From: Spongilla lacustris
Taxonomy: Eukaryota > Porifera > Demospongiae > Spongillida > Spongillidae
Direction: 5' to 3'
Assembly (NCBI GenBank): GCA_949361645.1
Contig: OX442420.1
Coordinates: forward strand, 528,064 to 592,063
Length of the DNA: 64,000 bases
Shown: in pieces, positions 21,487-34,200 of the stretch
Layout: each line of letters starts with the position of its first letter
Numbering within the stretch: the stretch's first letter is position 1
Position numbers and translations under genes: made by a program
The notes under the pieces: model-generated
Database searches by the model: none
Told to the model about the DNA's origin: nothing
What the model saw: only the letters and a program-made list of their open reading frames with translations

Positions 21487-22324
21487 ATGCAGATGCTGTC
21501 GCTACTAGAAGCTATTACCTGGCCCGGCTGGGCAATACTTTTTTGTGTAGCCATAGCTACGGTGATAGCCACGTGCACGTCGCACATCGGGCAACGTCTT
21601 CGAAGTGACGTTCCCAAATCTAAGCCAATCAGTGTCAACTGTTTCTATACGAGACAGTGCAACTATGAGTGCGGATTCTGCTTTCACACAGCCAAAACTA
21701 ACTTCGTTTTACCCCTTGGCGAGGCCGAGCGCGGGCTGGAACTTCTAAAAGAATCCGGTAAGTACGACGCTGTCGCAACAGCATGGCTTCACAATTAAGA
21801 CGAAGGCCTATACTACATAATCTCCCCTGCTCCTAGGACTTAACCAGACTACTGCATCACTAATTGCTTTCTCGCTTACCTTGTCAAATACATGTCCTTT
21901 CCCGTTTCCGTCCGCTGTTGCAGGTATGGAGAAAGTTAACTTCAGTAGGGGCGAGCCGTTCATCACCAATAAGGGCAGGTATGTGGGGGAGCTGGTGCGC
22001 TACTGCAAGCAGGACCTCGGCCTCCCAAGCGTCAGCATCGTAAGCAACGGAAGCCTCATCACGGAGGAGTGGTTCCAAGAATACGGTACGGTGTACCCGT
22101 GTACCCTCGCATTTGATATCGTGTATTAAACGAGGTACGTTTTTGGAGATGGGGAGTGGTATGATTGAATGTAATACAATGCGCAGCTGGCTAGTGCTAA
22201 CAGTTTTAAGCTTTAGCTAGCTAATAGATACCGCAATCTGCACGTAGAGCTAGAGTGAGCCACATATTATTAACTAATTACGCTCACTAGTTACTAAATC
22301 CAGCACAAAATTTTTTGGGGCCCT

Positions 22325-22545
22325 TGTACCCTGTAAATTGGATGCCAGATATATAGGGTTAACTGGAAATATGGCTATAGTTAAGTGGAAAAGGGCTGTC
22401 ACAAGGTGGCTGTAGGGTTAACTGGAAAGGGCTGTCGCAAACTAGGTGGCTATAGGGTTAAGAGGATGGGCTGTCAATAGAAAGTAGGAGGGGCTTAGCA
22501 AGGTGGCTATACGGTTAAATGGTTAGGGGTGAAGGGGCTGCAGCA
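22325..22545. repeat. Degenerate tandem repeat in intron 2 of viperin copy 1
   Basis: About five copies of a roughly 40-50 bp unit containing GTGGCTATAGGGTTAA and GGGCTGTC. Confidence 0.6.
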
Positions 22546-23349
22546 TGTTGTACTATTACCTCACAAGGGCATCGTGAGGTCATTTTAATCCCAATGACAT
22601 GAGAGGTTTTGGGCCTGTGAAAGCAGATGGATGGGCACTATATGGGGCATGATGGGCATTATAGGAGGTATGATGCCAGGTGATCAGAAATATGACAGTC
22701 TGCAAAACAACTTGATGTGACGTATGTGTATATGCAACAGGAACATATCTGGACATTTTGGCGATATCATGTGACAGTTTGAACGAAGCAACCAACATTG
22801 AGATAGGGAGGCGCCAAGGCAACACCCACCACGTGAACTCTGTGCTCCCATCAAGCAGTGGTGTCAGTCGTACAAGGTGGCCTTCAAGATAAACACCGTG
22901 GTGAACACCTTCAACTGGGAGGAGGACATGACCCAGGAGATATGAGTGCCAACCCAGTGAGGTGGAAGGTGAGAGGGGGGTTGCACCCAGACATCTGCAC
23001 CACCACGGCTGTTACAATTGGACAAAAAGGGTCATAATTAGATCACAGGAAAAAGATTTACGGTTCAACAACCGCTTTCCCTTTACAAGCTCATTAAAGT
23101 TTCAACTTAAGGTTTCCGCAGCCAATCGATCTAATTGCAACAAACGGTAACTAGAACTTGTCTTCTTATTAGATTTAGCCTCACGCATCCATTAGCCTCG
23201 AGTGGCGCACTGCATTACGTTCCGCGCATAAGATGGTTCTTTTTAGGTGGGAAAAGTAGCATAAAATCACGACTGTAGCTTTTTTTCCGCCCTTATAAGT
23301 GCTGTCGGTAAAAAAACAGCTTATAGTGATATCTTTGCCAGATAAGAAT

Positions 23350-23640
23350 ATGTTTTCAGTCCGTGGTGCCGCGTCTCCTACGTCCTGCTATAATTATTAT
23401 AACACACATACCCAAATTATGAATAACGCGCACCAAAAGAATGGAAGTGCAGCACTAGATGATCTGTGCCGAGTGTGCGGGTGCAAATTGCATAGAGGGA
23501 TCAAAGCAAAGGGGAGAGCAGTAGAACCAGAGCCACCATACAGCTGTAACTCCTATGCTGACAAGTTTCTTGTGGCTTTTAACATAAACATTCTTGTTGA
23601 TTACACCTGAGATCCACCCCCAAATGTTTTGCATCTTTTG
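23350..23640 (+). pseudogene. RAG1 N-terminal-like zinc-binding segment
   Basis: A plus-strand frame carries LCRVCGCKLHRG, then YSCNSYADKFLVAFNINI, and after a one-base frame change EIHPQMFC. The layout 'LCR-CG ... F-I-v ... D--IHP--FC' is the pattern at the N-terminal, non-catalytic part of RAG1 and of related invertebrate transposon proteins. Downstream the frame decays in all readings. The match is a short motif judged by eye and the fragment is certainly not functional. Confidence 0.4.
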
Positions 23641-23839
23641 CTTAATTAATGCTCACGTGTTCTTGTGGCAAAATAGCTACATGTACTTCAAGTGCTATGT
23701 TCAGCTACACATGCACTTGTAAGGTATGCAAATGGTTTCTTTTAAGAATCCCTCACTCTATGCAACTTCATATGGGTACAGCAACAGATCACCACAGACC
23801 GTCATAAAACTAAAATGATCACCCCACGAGCCTGGATGA

Positions 23840-25535
23840 GTGTACATAGGGGCATTGGATGGGTGTGTGTGCATGGGGGGCATCGGATGGGTGTACATGG
23901 GTGGCATTGGATGGTGTACATGGGGGGCATTGTATGGGTGTACATGGGGGCATTGGATGGGTGTACATGGGTCATTGGATGGGTGTACATGGGTGGCATT
24001 GGATGGGTGTACATGGGGGGCATTGGATGGGTGTACATGGGTCATTGGATGGGTGTACATGGGGGGCATTGGATGGGTGTACATGGGTGGCATTGGATGG
24101 GTGTGTGTGCAAAGGGGGCATTGGATGGGTGTACATGGGGGACATCGGATGGGTGTGTGTGCATGGGGGACATTGGATGGGTGTGTGTGCATGGGGGACA
24201 TTGGATGGGTGTGTGTGCATGGGGGACATTGGATGGGTGTGTGTGCATGGGGGACATTGGATGGGTGTGTGTGCATGGGGGACATTGGATGGGTGTGTGT
24301 GCATGGGGGACATTGGATGGGTGTGTGTGCATGGGGGACATTGGATGGGTGTGTGTGCATGGGGGACATTGGATGGGTGTGTGTGCATGGGGGACATTGG
24401 ATGGGTGTGTGTGCATGGGGGACATTGGATGGGTGTGTGTGCAGGGGGACATTGGATGGGTGTGTGTGCATGGGGACATTGGATGGGTGTGTGTGCATGG
24501 GGGACATTGGATGGGTGTGTGTGCATGGGGGACATTGGATGGGTGTGTGTGCATGGGGGACATTGGATGGGTGTGTGTGCATGGGGGTGTGCGTGGAAGG
24601 CATTGGATGGGTGTGCATGATGGGTGTACATGGGGGACATTGGATGGGTGTACATGGGTGGCATTGGATGGGTGTACATGGAGGGCATTGGATGGGTGTA
24701 CATGGGTGGCATTGGATGGTGTACATGGGGGGCATTGGATGGGTGTACATGGGGGGCATTGGATGGGTGTGTGTGCATGGGGGGCATTGGATGGGTGTAC
24801 ATGGGGCATTGGATGGGTGTACATGGGGGGCATTGGATGGGTGTACATGGGGGCATTGGATGGGTGTGTGTGCAAGGGGGGCATTGGATGGGTGTACATG
24901 GGGGGCATTGGATGGGTGTACATGGGGGGCATTGGATGGGTGTACATGGGGGGCATTGGATGGGTGTACATGGGGGGCATTGGATGGGTGTACATGGGGG
25001 GCATTGGATGGGTGTGTGTGCAAGGGGGGCATCGGATGGGTGTGTGTGCATGGGGACATTGGATGGGTGTGTGTGCATGGGGGACATTGGATGGGTGTGT
25101 GCATGGGGGACATTGGATGGGTGTGTGTGCATGGGGGACATTGGATGGGTGTGTGTGGAAGGCATTGGATGGGTGTGCATGATGGGTGTACATGGGGGAC
25201 ATTGAATGGGTGTACATGATGGGTGTACATGGGGGACATTGAATGGGTGTACATGGGGACATTGGATGGGTGTACATGGGTGGCATTGGATGGGTGTACA
25301 TGGGTGGCATTGGATGGGTGTACATGGGGCCATTGGATGGGTGTGCATGACCCATACACATGTGGGGCATTGGATGGGTGTGTGTGATGTGGGACTGGGA
25401 CATTGGATGGGTGTGCATTGTTGGCATTGGATGGGTGTGCATTGTTGGCATTGGATGGGTGTGCATGGGGGGCATTGGATGGGTGTACTAGTAGTCTACA
25501 TAGAGTATTGGATGGGTCATGGGTGTACATGTGGC
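23840..25535. repeat. Large minisatellite, about 65 copies of a 23-29 bp unit
   Basis: Core CATTGGATGGGTGTACATGG with G-run length variation. A second unit type has GTGTGTGCATGGGGGA in place of GTACATGGGGG and is concentrated at 24140-24590 and 25005-25160, so the array is a mosaic of higher-order blocks. Stops are absent from several frames, giving long but meaningless open frames. Confidence 0.95.
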
Positions 25536-27754
25536 CAACTTCATGGACCATGGTTCCAGTAAAACCCCAGCAGGCCTTGTTTCCAATACCACAGGCCTTG
25601 GCTCCATTGCTTGAATACCATATGCAGGAATGGATAGGACATATGCACTATACATGTATGCAGGATGCTGTCTCGTGGGAGAATGGCCCGGGCTGTGCCG
25701 GTCTTTTCATAACAGCCATGGTAAGGTTGGGTTCATCTCTGGCCCCGTTGCAGGAAGGTTTCACCTAGTATGCATCCAGAGAGCAATCTGGCCAAGATCC
25801 ATCTTTACCAATGCATTCACAAATAGCCAATACACTATACAGAATATGGCGTCACGGGTGATAGCACTAAAAATAACAATATTCTGAAGGCTCACAACTT
25901 CTAGTAGAATACGCGGCACCACGAGATGACATTGGAAAATATAGAAACAACCTACCGGCTTTAAAATTTGAAGGTACTTTGTAAGGGCGGAAACTGTACC
26001 AGGGCAACGTTTATCCCCCTAGGTCGAGAATCACCCCGTGGATTTGCAAGCTAGTGCCACATCCAGGATTGAAAGATAGCGCCAGAGATGCACATCATTA
26101 ATACCGGTAGACATTGTAGAAACTGTACATAGACAACGCCGGCACTGTATCGAAACGGTCTGTACAAAAAGGTTCATCTACAAGAACAGATGTGTTGCTA
26201 GGGTCATAATTAGGTCCGTTGCTATGAAAAATTTTCGTATCAAAGGGCGTAGCCTTTTTGTCCAAGGTTTCAATGCAATGAAACAGCCGTGCCACATGAG
26301 AGGGGGATGGCACCCAGGCATCTGCATGTGCACACATGAGAGGGGGATGGCACTCAGGCATCTGCATCTGCACCACATACATTCACAGACAATACACACA
26401 CAGATGGCCCCTCCTCTCATTCCATGTGATGTCATAATGTCCATTGTTTGAAAGATGGCCCAAGTGATAACAGCTGAGCATATGTACACAGTACATGTAG
26501 GACCTGTGGTGGAGGTGGTAATGAGGGCGGTGGTGATGGAGGGAGGTGCTAACACACTTAAGGACAGACTTGAATAGTCTTTCAAAAACTGTTTAGTTTA
26601 GTATTTGCTGTTGAAGAACAGAATTAGGTCAGTAGTCATTTTTATAATGCTATCCTCCATTGCACCTCCGTCCACACCACCTCCCTCCATCACCACCACC
26701 TCCATCACCTTTGGCAGTGTTTATTTTGAAAGTGGGTCACCACACCCCAACCGTAACTAATCAAGCAGCTAGAATATAACTTTCACTGTTTTTAATACAC
26801 ACTATGAACGTGTAGAGCTACGACTGTAGAAGATAGCTGGAGTGTGCAGGTGATGGCGGGAGGTAGTGGGGAGGGAGGAGGAGGGACCTATAATGGAGGT
26901 TCCTTGTTCCAGTTAATATGCACATAAATATTAATGGCTGGGCACTACATGTCCATGCTTAACCATGCCCACACGGGATCCCTATTTAATCACTGCTACC
27001 ACATAAATGATGTGTGTGTCCATGTCCATGTACAGGTGTTCCAATGTTTACTGATAGAAGGTGAGAATGCTGGTGAGGATGCAAAGAGGAATGCAGAGAG
27101 ATATGTTATCTCCAATGAGCAGTTTGAGAGCTTTCTACAAAGGCACAAGTCAGTCCCTCAGCTGGCACCAGAGTCCAATACTGCCATGAGGGACTCCTAC
27201 CTACTGCTCGATGAATATGTAAGACTTCAATGTGGGGGACCAGTTAAATGGGACCAGTTAATTTAAATGGGACCAGTCTCCCATGTGTGATAGATTAAGC
27301 AGCTAAAGAGAAAACGCAATACTTTCTAAAATGTTTTCTGTTGCTGTGGAAATCATAAGTGTATGAGGTGGGAGTGGAAAAAGGGTGGAGACAGATTCCA
27401 AAAGTACGACTGTCCGAACATTCTTTTGTCTCACCAATTAGTAAGGTTTTTGGTTCAGGACATACAGGTTATTAATAAATGCATATGCATTAACTATAAT
27501 GTTCCCCATATCCATCTCAAATGCATTGGAAGGTGTAGATGTGTTACCGTACGAGGTATTTGTAGTGTGTGGTTATAATTACCTTTAAAAATTTGCATCT
27601 ATTTATAAATGCGCTGGTTGTCTGTTTGTTTGTGTGTGTTCATTTTCTGAGCGTTTGGCTAGGCCGTTTTGGACAAAAGTGGACTCTTTAGACTCCTTTC
27701 AACGATGCGCAGACAGTGACGGGCTTACTTTTTAAAATTTCACACCTTCCCCTC

Positions 27755-28370
27755 AAACTAGAAGTGCCTTCCCCCTCCCCCCAACTAGAAGGGCCTTCCC
27801 CCTCCCCTCAACTAGAATGGCCTTTCCCCCTCCCCTCAACTAGAAGGGCCTTTCCCCCTCCCCATCAACTAGAAGGGCCTTTCCCCCTCCCCTCAACTAG
27901 AAGGGCCTCCCCATCAACTAGAAGGGCCTTTCCCCCTCCCTCAACTAGAAGGGCCTCCCCCTCCCCATCAACTAGAAGGGCCTTTCCCCCTCCCTCAACT
28001 AGAAGGGCCTCCCCCCTCCCCCAACTAGAAGGGCCTTTCCCCCTCCCCATCAACTAGAAGGGCCTTTTCCCCTCCCCTCAACTAGAAGGGCCTCCCCCCT
28101 CCCCATCAACTAGAAGGGCCTTTCCCCCTCCCTCAACTAGAAGGGCCTCCCCCTCCCCATCAACTAGAAGGGCCTTTCCCCCTCCCTCAACTAGAAGGGC
28201 CTCCCTCCTCCCCCGACTAGAAGGGCCTTTCCCCCTCCCTCAACTAGAAGGGCCTCCCCCAACTAGAAGGGCCTTTCCCCCTCCCCTCAACTAGAAGGGC
28301 CTCCCCCCTCCCCATCAACTAGAAGGGCCTTTCCCCCTCCCCCCAACTAGAATGGCCTTCCCCCTCCACT
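27755..28370. repeat. Minisatellite in intron 4 of viperin copy 1
   Basis: About 23 copies of CAACTAGAAGGGCC followed by a pyrimidine-rich spacer of varying length (TTTCCCCCTCCCCT or shorter). Strong strand asymmetry: one strand is almost pure pyrimidine in the spacers. Confidence 0.9.
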
Positions 28371-30451
28371 GCTGCAAATGTGTGGGAGGTGTCACCATTG
28401 ATGGCTGCTATCATTTTTTAAAAATCAGATGCGATTTCTGGACTGCACCAAAGGACGAAAGGATCCCTCAAAGTCTCTCCTCGATGTTGGGGTTGGTGAA
28501 GCTATGAAGTTTAGTGGCTTTGATGAAGCCATGTTCAAAAGGCGAGGTGGTGTTTTTAAGTGGAGCAAAGCTGACATGCAACTGGAGTGGTGAAGGAAGC
28601 AGCAGCCTGATATTGGCAGTGGCCTAGCCCCCTCACACACTGATAATCAATCACTTACACCTCGTATTTCGTATACTATCAGTGAAATATGTAATCAACA
28701 TTTTATGCTATTGATTGTTGGGGGTGTGGTACAATCAAGGTGTGGTTGAATGTAATGCATCAGAAGTGTATCTCATAGTTTGCACTGAGGCTATTGGACT
28801 AAAGCCTATGCATATGTCAAAATTATGTTTGGACATGTACAGGTGTCGTCAAACTTGAGATATATGGAAAGTGATGTGACGATACCATATATATCCACCG
28901 TCCATATACATCATTATAAACTAATTCATTTTTGGAATAAGTTGGTGGTGTCTAAAGTTCCTAAGTTATGGTAATGGTGCTGTAGGACTACCACCAGCTA
29001 GAAACCTGGAGATGGAATCTTTGCCAAAGCCAGGAGAAGAGAGCCAACAGCATCAGGTGTTGTACCTGCATCTTGAAGGAGCATTGGGTGACCAAGGTGG
29101 GGATATGGGACGTTGACTGGCACAGACCATTGCAGTATGGTTGGTAAATTGAGTCTCCTGATTGCATAAATAATTATTAGTATAGTTATTAACACAGCAC
29201 CTCACTTCCCCACTGGTAGGATGTAACTATGGCATTCTACATGTAGAAGGTCCTGCTGTGGCCACACTTAGCTAATGACCTTGAGGGTGACCACAATGTC
29301 AATGTTAGTTAGGGTTAAACAGATCCCCAGAGAGTGGGAGCAAGTGCATGGGGAGTATGTGTTTGGCACCAGGTATGCGAGGGTGTTCCACAATCAAGGA
29401 GAATTGTTTATTATGAATTAATAATTCTGACAAAACCTCATTAAAAATTTCTCTTTCTAGTCTAGGTGGTAGGTATATACAACAATAATAATGATGTTAG
29501 CATTTTGGTGTGTAGTCTAGTTGTATACGTTTATATATCTGCATAATGTATTCTTATTGTCTCAGATGATATTTACTATGTCTAGAAATTTATCAATAAG
29601 ACATAATGAGTAAATGGCCCCTTGCGTATGCATTGGCTCACTCGTAACAACATGAAACAAAACACACACAAACACACACACACAAGCACACACACAAACG
29701 CACAAACACACACACAACACACACACACATACACACAACATGCATTGTCAAACACATTGCCTAGAAAGAATGGCCTTGGAGTTAGCTCTGATCAAGGCCA
29801 TATTCCATTTATTGTGGAGAACTTAGGATGTCTCAATCTGGTGGCTCATCGTCCAATTTTGTAGGCACCCAAAAGTTCCAACATTTGCTAGAATTTGAAT
29901 AATTTCAACTTGTCTAATTTATTACTAAATTGAAACCAATTTCAAGTTAATAATATCAATGTTAATGGAGGTGTGTAGGTTAGTTAAAATTTGCAAATTG
30001 CCTGTTTAACTACTTCTGTTTAAAGTTGAAATTCTGATATTTTTATTTTTGCAATGTACTTAATTTAGGAGGGGTTTGAGACTGTACTCTAAGCAACCAT
30101 AAAAGATGATATTAATTTTAGTTCACTTTTTAAACAACAATTATGCTAATTTCCCTTGATTGGAGTAATCCCAGATAATGATGACAGAGCTTGACAAACC
30201 TCCCTGTACTACAGACCATCACAAGCTAGTCCGTAAGCTGTTAGAATCCTGCCATTCGCATTTCATCTCACCACACCCCAGACAAGATGGCATTAGGACT
30301 AAGAACACAGATGAAGTACCTAAGTCCTTTTAAGGGCAAGGGGCGGTGGAATGCGAGCACTGTTCATGGTGGCAACACGTGCACCCGTAAATAATCATTC
30401 AAGCCTTGTTATGCCTTCCCCCAGGCCATACCATCCCCAGGCAATTAACAG

Positions 30452-30898
30452 CAGACACGTCAACTCTCACGGATTTTTCGTGAGTTGCACGGATTTGGCA
30501 TTCATCTCACAGTCTCACGAACAAGCAATTACATCTCACGGGACCAAATCTGGATCCTGAGCAGACATTGGGAAGCATTATAACAACTAAGTTGGCCCTC
30601 CCCAAAAATATTATTGAATTTTAGCCGCCCAAAGAGCTAATCCAGGCTGCAAAACGTGCAACTTTAACCTACAATAATGCTTATCTAGTGGTTGCCAACA
30701 AGTGATTTGTACTGAAAATGCGTGTTAATCATTGTGATTGTGTATGTGTTGAGTAGTTGTAGTAATGCGTCATTCATATGGCGCTGTTTTCCATATCTCA
30801 CGGTATCTCTCACTCAAATACTTAATTACTCTCACGGATACTCACGGATAGAACAGATAAACCTCACTAATAAATGAACTTATAACTTGACGTCTCTG
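30452..30898. mobile_element. MITE-like element, 447 bp
   Basis: Ends CAGACACGTCAA and the inverse of CAGAGACGTCAA, flanked by TAACAG on both sides (30446-30451 and 30899-30904). Internally rich in TCTCACGGAT motifs. No coding capacity. Confidence 0.6.
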
Positions 30899-31094
30899 TA
30901 ACAGGGAGCCGCGATTGAACGACTCATCACCTAGGTTCATGCAGCGAATCATGCCACGTACATGATGTGAGGAATTAGCGTCCATGAACCATACTTACTA
31001 GTGTTATATCTATGCTAGTACATGTAGTACGTTTCGGCTTTCCCGCGGCCCGGTGTGGGGTTGTTTAATTAACCATTCATTACTAAAACGGCTC

Positions 31095-31104
31095 GGGTTT
31101 TCCC
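31095..31104. promoter_or_regulatory. kB-like motif upstream of viperin (weak)
   Basis: GGGTTTTCCC lies about 104 bp before the viperin start codon. It resembles, but does not fully match, the NF-kB consensus. Viperin genes are induced by innate immune signalling in known animals, so the position is suggestive only. Confidence 0.2.
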
Positions 31105-31207
31105 GGGGCCATCCCCAAATGAATGACATTAATTCAGACAGATGACATATAAGAATTGCGCTTTTTTCTCCCCTTCTTCGTTTTTGGTTTTGTGATTAGA
31201 TTAGGCG

Positions 31208-34200
31208 ATGTTGTTATTGGAGGAAAGCTGGTCATCATTGGTGGCTATTGCCATAGCACTGTCTGCCACTGTGCTAGCCACGGGATACTGCTGCCAGCTG
31301 CAGAGGCAACGTCGCAGTACCAGTGGTCACGCAGCTCGCAGTGCAGCTGATGTTTCCAAATCATCAAAGCCAGTCAGCGTCAACTATCACTTTACGAGAC
31401 AGTGCAATTACAAATGCGGCTTCTGTTTCCACACCGCCAAAACCAGCTTTGTGTTGCCTCTTGACGAGGCCAAACGTGGGCTGAACCTTCTTAAAGAGGC
31501 AGGTAAGTGACGCATGGCTTGAACAGGACTACATGCAGATATATATCACCGCCCACCGATCCCTCACATTTGTACGTGCATGGATATGCTGTTGCAGGTA
31601 TGGAGAAAGTGAACTTCAGTGGGGGCGAGCCGTTCATCACCAATAAGGGCAGGTATGTGGGGGAGCTGGTGCGCTACTGCAAGCAGGACCTCGGCCTCCC
31701 AAGCGTCAGCATCGTAAGCAACGGAAGCCTCATCACGGAGGAGTGGTTCCAAGAATACGGTACGTACGGCCGCGCCGGTGCTGAATGATTGGAAAATGGG
31801 CGGGATTCTATAAATTGCTAATATTTATCCAAGCCGATTGCGATAGGAAAAAAAAAAAACAAGCATGTGAGGTTCATTCATGCATCTACATGTACATGTA
31901 ACCTTCATCGTACACGTACTAAAAAGGGTTACACGTGTACATTGTATGACTGCATGCATGGGGGGAATTCATTTGCATATATGAATATATTTGGTTCTTG
32001 GGAATCATCGTTGCAGGGGGTTCGGTCCAGCGGCTGCAGGGGCCGCAGTATGTGGCAGCAAGGACACTTAATTATTACATGGACTGGAAACCACAATAAA
32101 TTCATGTCGCCATCCTCATTGCTCATGAATTATTAATGATCAGTACATGTACACGACGATGCGACTGTTGTTAGTGCATCAGAAGACTGGGACTTGACTG
32201 GGGTGCCGTGACGTTGTTTTTTGTTATGTATAAACCATTCTTCGCTATTTTTGGCATCGCTTATTCAAAATGAGCAATGAATTACCAATAATTAATAAAC
32301 ATCAGTTCAAAGTAATGTATAGAAATAAATATTGGTTCAGCCATAATGTAAATATAATCTCGAGTTAGAGAAACCAATCTGGTATACTGTGGAACGTTAA
32401 ATGAGGCTATAACTATTACCATATTTGCAGAGGCCTGACAAAGAGAACATGCGCATCGTTCGATTAAAATCGTTTGCCCTTTCTGTAAGAAACATCCTTT
32501 CCAATACAAACTAACATACGAGTTGTATCATACCATTAAGTGCTGGGAACACCTTTCAAAACAAGTGTCTGCTCATCGGTGTGTCCAGGAGCCTAATCAA
32601 AGTAGCGTAGCAAGGCAAAACACGCACGTAGAAGCTAAGAACCGTACGTTAACGTAATTTTTAAGACTTGTAACGGATTTACCTCAACAAATGAACAGTT
32701 TTCTGTAACTGTAAGTCACTCCAATGCTAAGACGACTTCACAAAACCCTTTGTTTGTCCGAAAAATCTGAGAACGAGGCGCAACGAGGATTGCGACAATT
32801 TATAGTATTACGTTACGTGGCGGTTTCCAGTCCATGTAATAATTAAGTGTCCTTGGTGGCAGGACCGGTTTTAACCAGAAATTTAATGATTACGATAAAC
32901 CAATCAGTTGTGTGTATTCGTTGAAGATGAACGTGCAACCGCCTGCGCTAATCAACCGCTGCGAACATTTCCAAACGCGTAGATTGATCAAATTTTGATG
33001 AATTTATCATGTCCCCTATCATACGCAGCTTACTGTTGATAAAATAATAATAATAAATAATATTATAATTATATATTTGCGATCACTTATGATACCTTGT
33101 AACTCCAAATGATTAACAAATTAACGGCAAAGGTAGCTGGGTGGGAGGGGTGCCCCCTTCGTACATCACTTATTTCCATTGTGACCGGACCGGTTCTTTT
33201 ATTGCCCGATGCTATGGCCAGGCTGGGTGGGTAGGTAAAATTACACAATACTTCAACTTATGTGCTACTGAAGAAAATCTGTACAACAGGAACATATCTG
33301 GACATTTTGGCGATATCATGTGACAGCTTCAACGAAGCAACCAACATTGAGATTGGGAGGCGCCAAGGCAACACCCACCACGTGAACTCTGTGCTCCGCA
33401 TCAAGCAGTGGTGTCAGTCGTACAAGGTGGCCTTCAAGATAAACACCGTGGTGAACACCTTCAACTGGGAGGAGGACATGACCCAGGAGATACTGAGTGC
33501 CAACCCAGTGAGGTGGAAGGTGAGAGGGGGATGGCACCCAGGCATCTGCATGTGCACCACATGAGAGGGGGATAGTACCCAGGCATCTGCACCACATGAG
33601 AGGGGGATAGTACCCAGGCATCTGCACCACATGAGAGGGGGATAGTACCCAGTCATCTGCACCACATGAGAGGGGGATGGCACCCAGGCATCTGCATGTA
33701 CACACATGAGAGGGGGATGGCACCCAGGCATCTGCATGTACAGATGCATGCCCCAACAATTTTGTAATCTTTTGAGGAAGGCATATTGCTGTTTATCTAT
33801 TGAGTGTGTATGTGTGTTCTCTGTGGAGAGAGGTGCATTATGTGAGTGCTGATAACCCTGTCAAACTAACAGAATCAATTTATCTTTCATGGTACTAGGG
33901 TAGTAGGCTATGAATAAAATCTTAATCTTTCCTGGTAAAATTTGTACATATACATGTCCAATATACAGGTGTTCCAATGTTTACTGATAGAAGGTGAGAA
34001 TGCTGGTGAGGATGCAAAGAGGAATGCAGAGAGATATGTTATCTCCAATGAGCAGTTTGAGAGCTTTCTACAAAGGCACAAGTCAGTCCCTCAGCTGGTA
34101 CCAGAGTCCAACGCAGCCATGAGGGACTCCTACCTAATTCTGGACGAATATGTAGGTATTAAAAATGCCATACGTATGCATGTTCACACCTGCTAGCCAT

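Larger units (their letters stand above)
23004..26291. mobile_element. 3.3-kb inverted-repeat element in intron 3 of viperin copy 1
   Basis: Begins CACGGCTGTT and ends AACAGCCGTG, with a second matching block (TTGGACAAAAAGG) slightly inside both ends. The flanks are CCAC on both sides (23000-23003, 26292-26295). The equivalent intron of the intact viperin has the uninterrupted string TCTGCACCACATGAGAG, so this is an insertion. It contains a RAG1-N-terminal-like coding scrap and a large minisatellite but no visible transposase core. The CAC end recalls Transib/RAG-type termini, but the rest of the heptamer and the 4-bp duplication do not fit exactly. Confidence 0.6.
21487..28593 (+). pseudogene. 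RSAD2: Viperin-like radical SAM gene, copy 1, inactivated
   Basis: Exons: 21487-21757, 21924-22085, 22741-22968, 27036-27218, 28429-28593, all with GT-AG borders and the same phases as the intact copy at 31208. Exon 1 encodes a hydrophobic N-terminal anchor (about residues 16-30) and the iron-sulfur motif CNYECGFC. Breaks: exon 3 is 228 nt instead of 230, with one base missing near 22848 and one near 22943, so its frame shifts and meets stops. The GGEP motif of exon 2, which contacts S-adenosylmethionine in radical SAM enzymes, reads RGEP (Arg99). Exons 4-5 remain open. Intron 3 is swollen to about 4 kb by the element at 23004-26291. Exon 1 differs clearly from copy 2, whereas exons 2-3 are about 98 percent identical. 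Sequencing errors could mimic the two single-base gaps, but the RGEP change would remain. Confidence 0.85.
28594..31207. other. Spacer between the two viperin copies
   Basis: No gene recognised. It holds a (CA)n-rich microsatellite at about 29660-29745 and the small inverted-repeat element at 30452-30898. The last 300 bp before the intact viperin contain GC-rich blocks (about 31035-31050 and 31090-31110). Confidence 0.5.

Noticed and set aside
23758..25551. Open frames of 450-600 codons on both strands, His/Pro-rich or Gly/Trp/Cys-rich
   Set aside because: They translate the minisatellite in several frames at once. Stops are absent only because the repeat unit has none.
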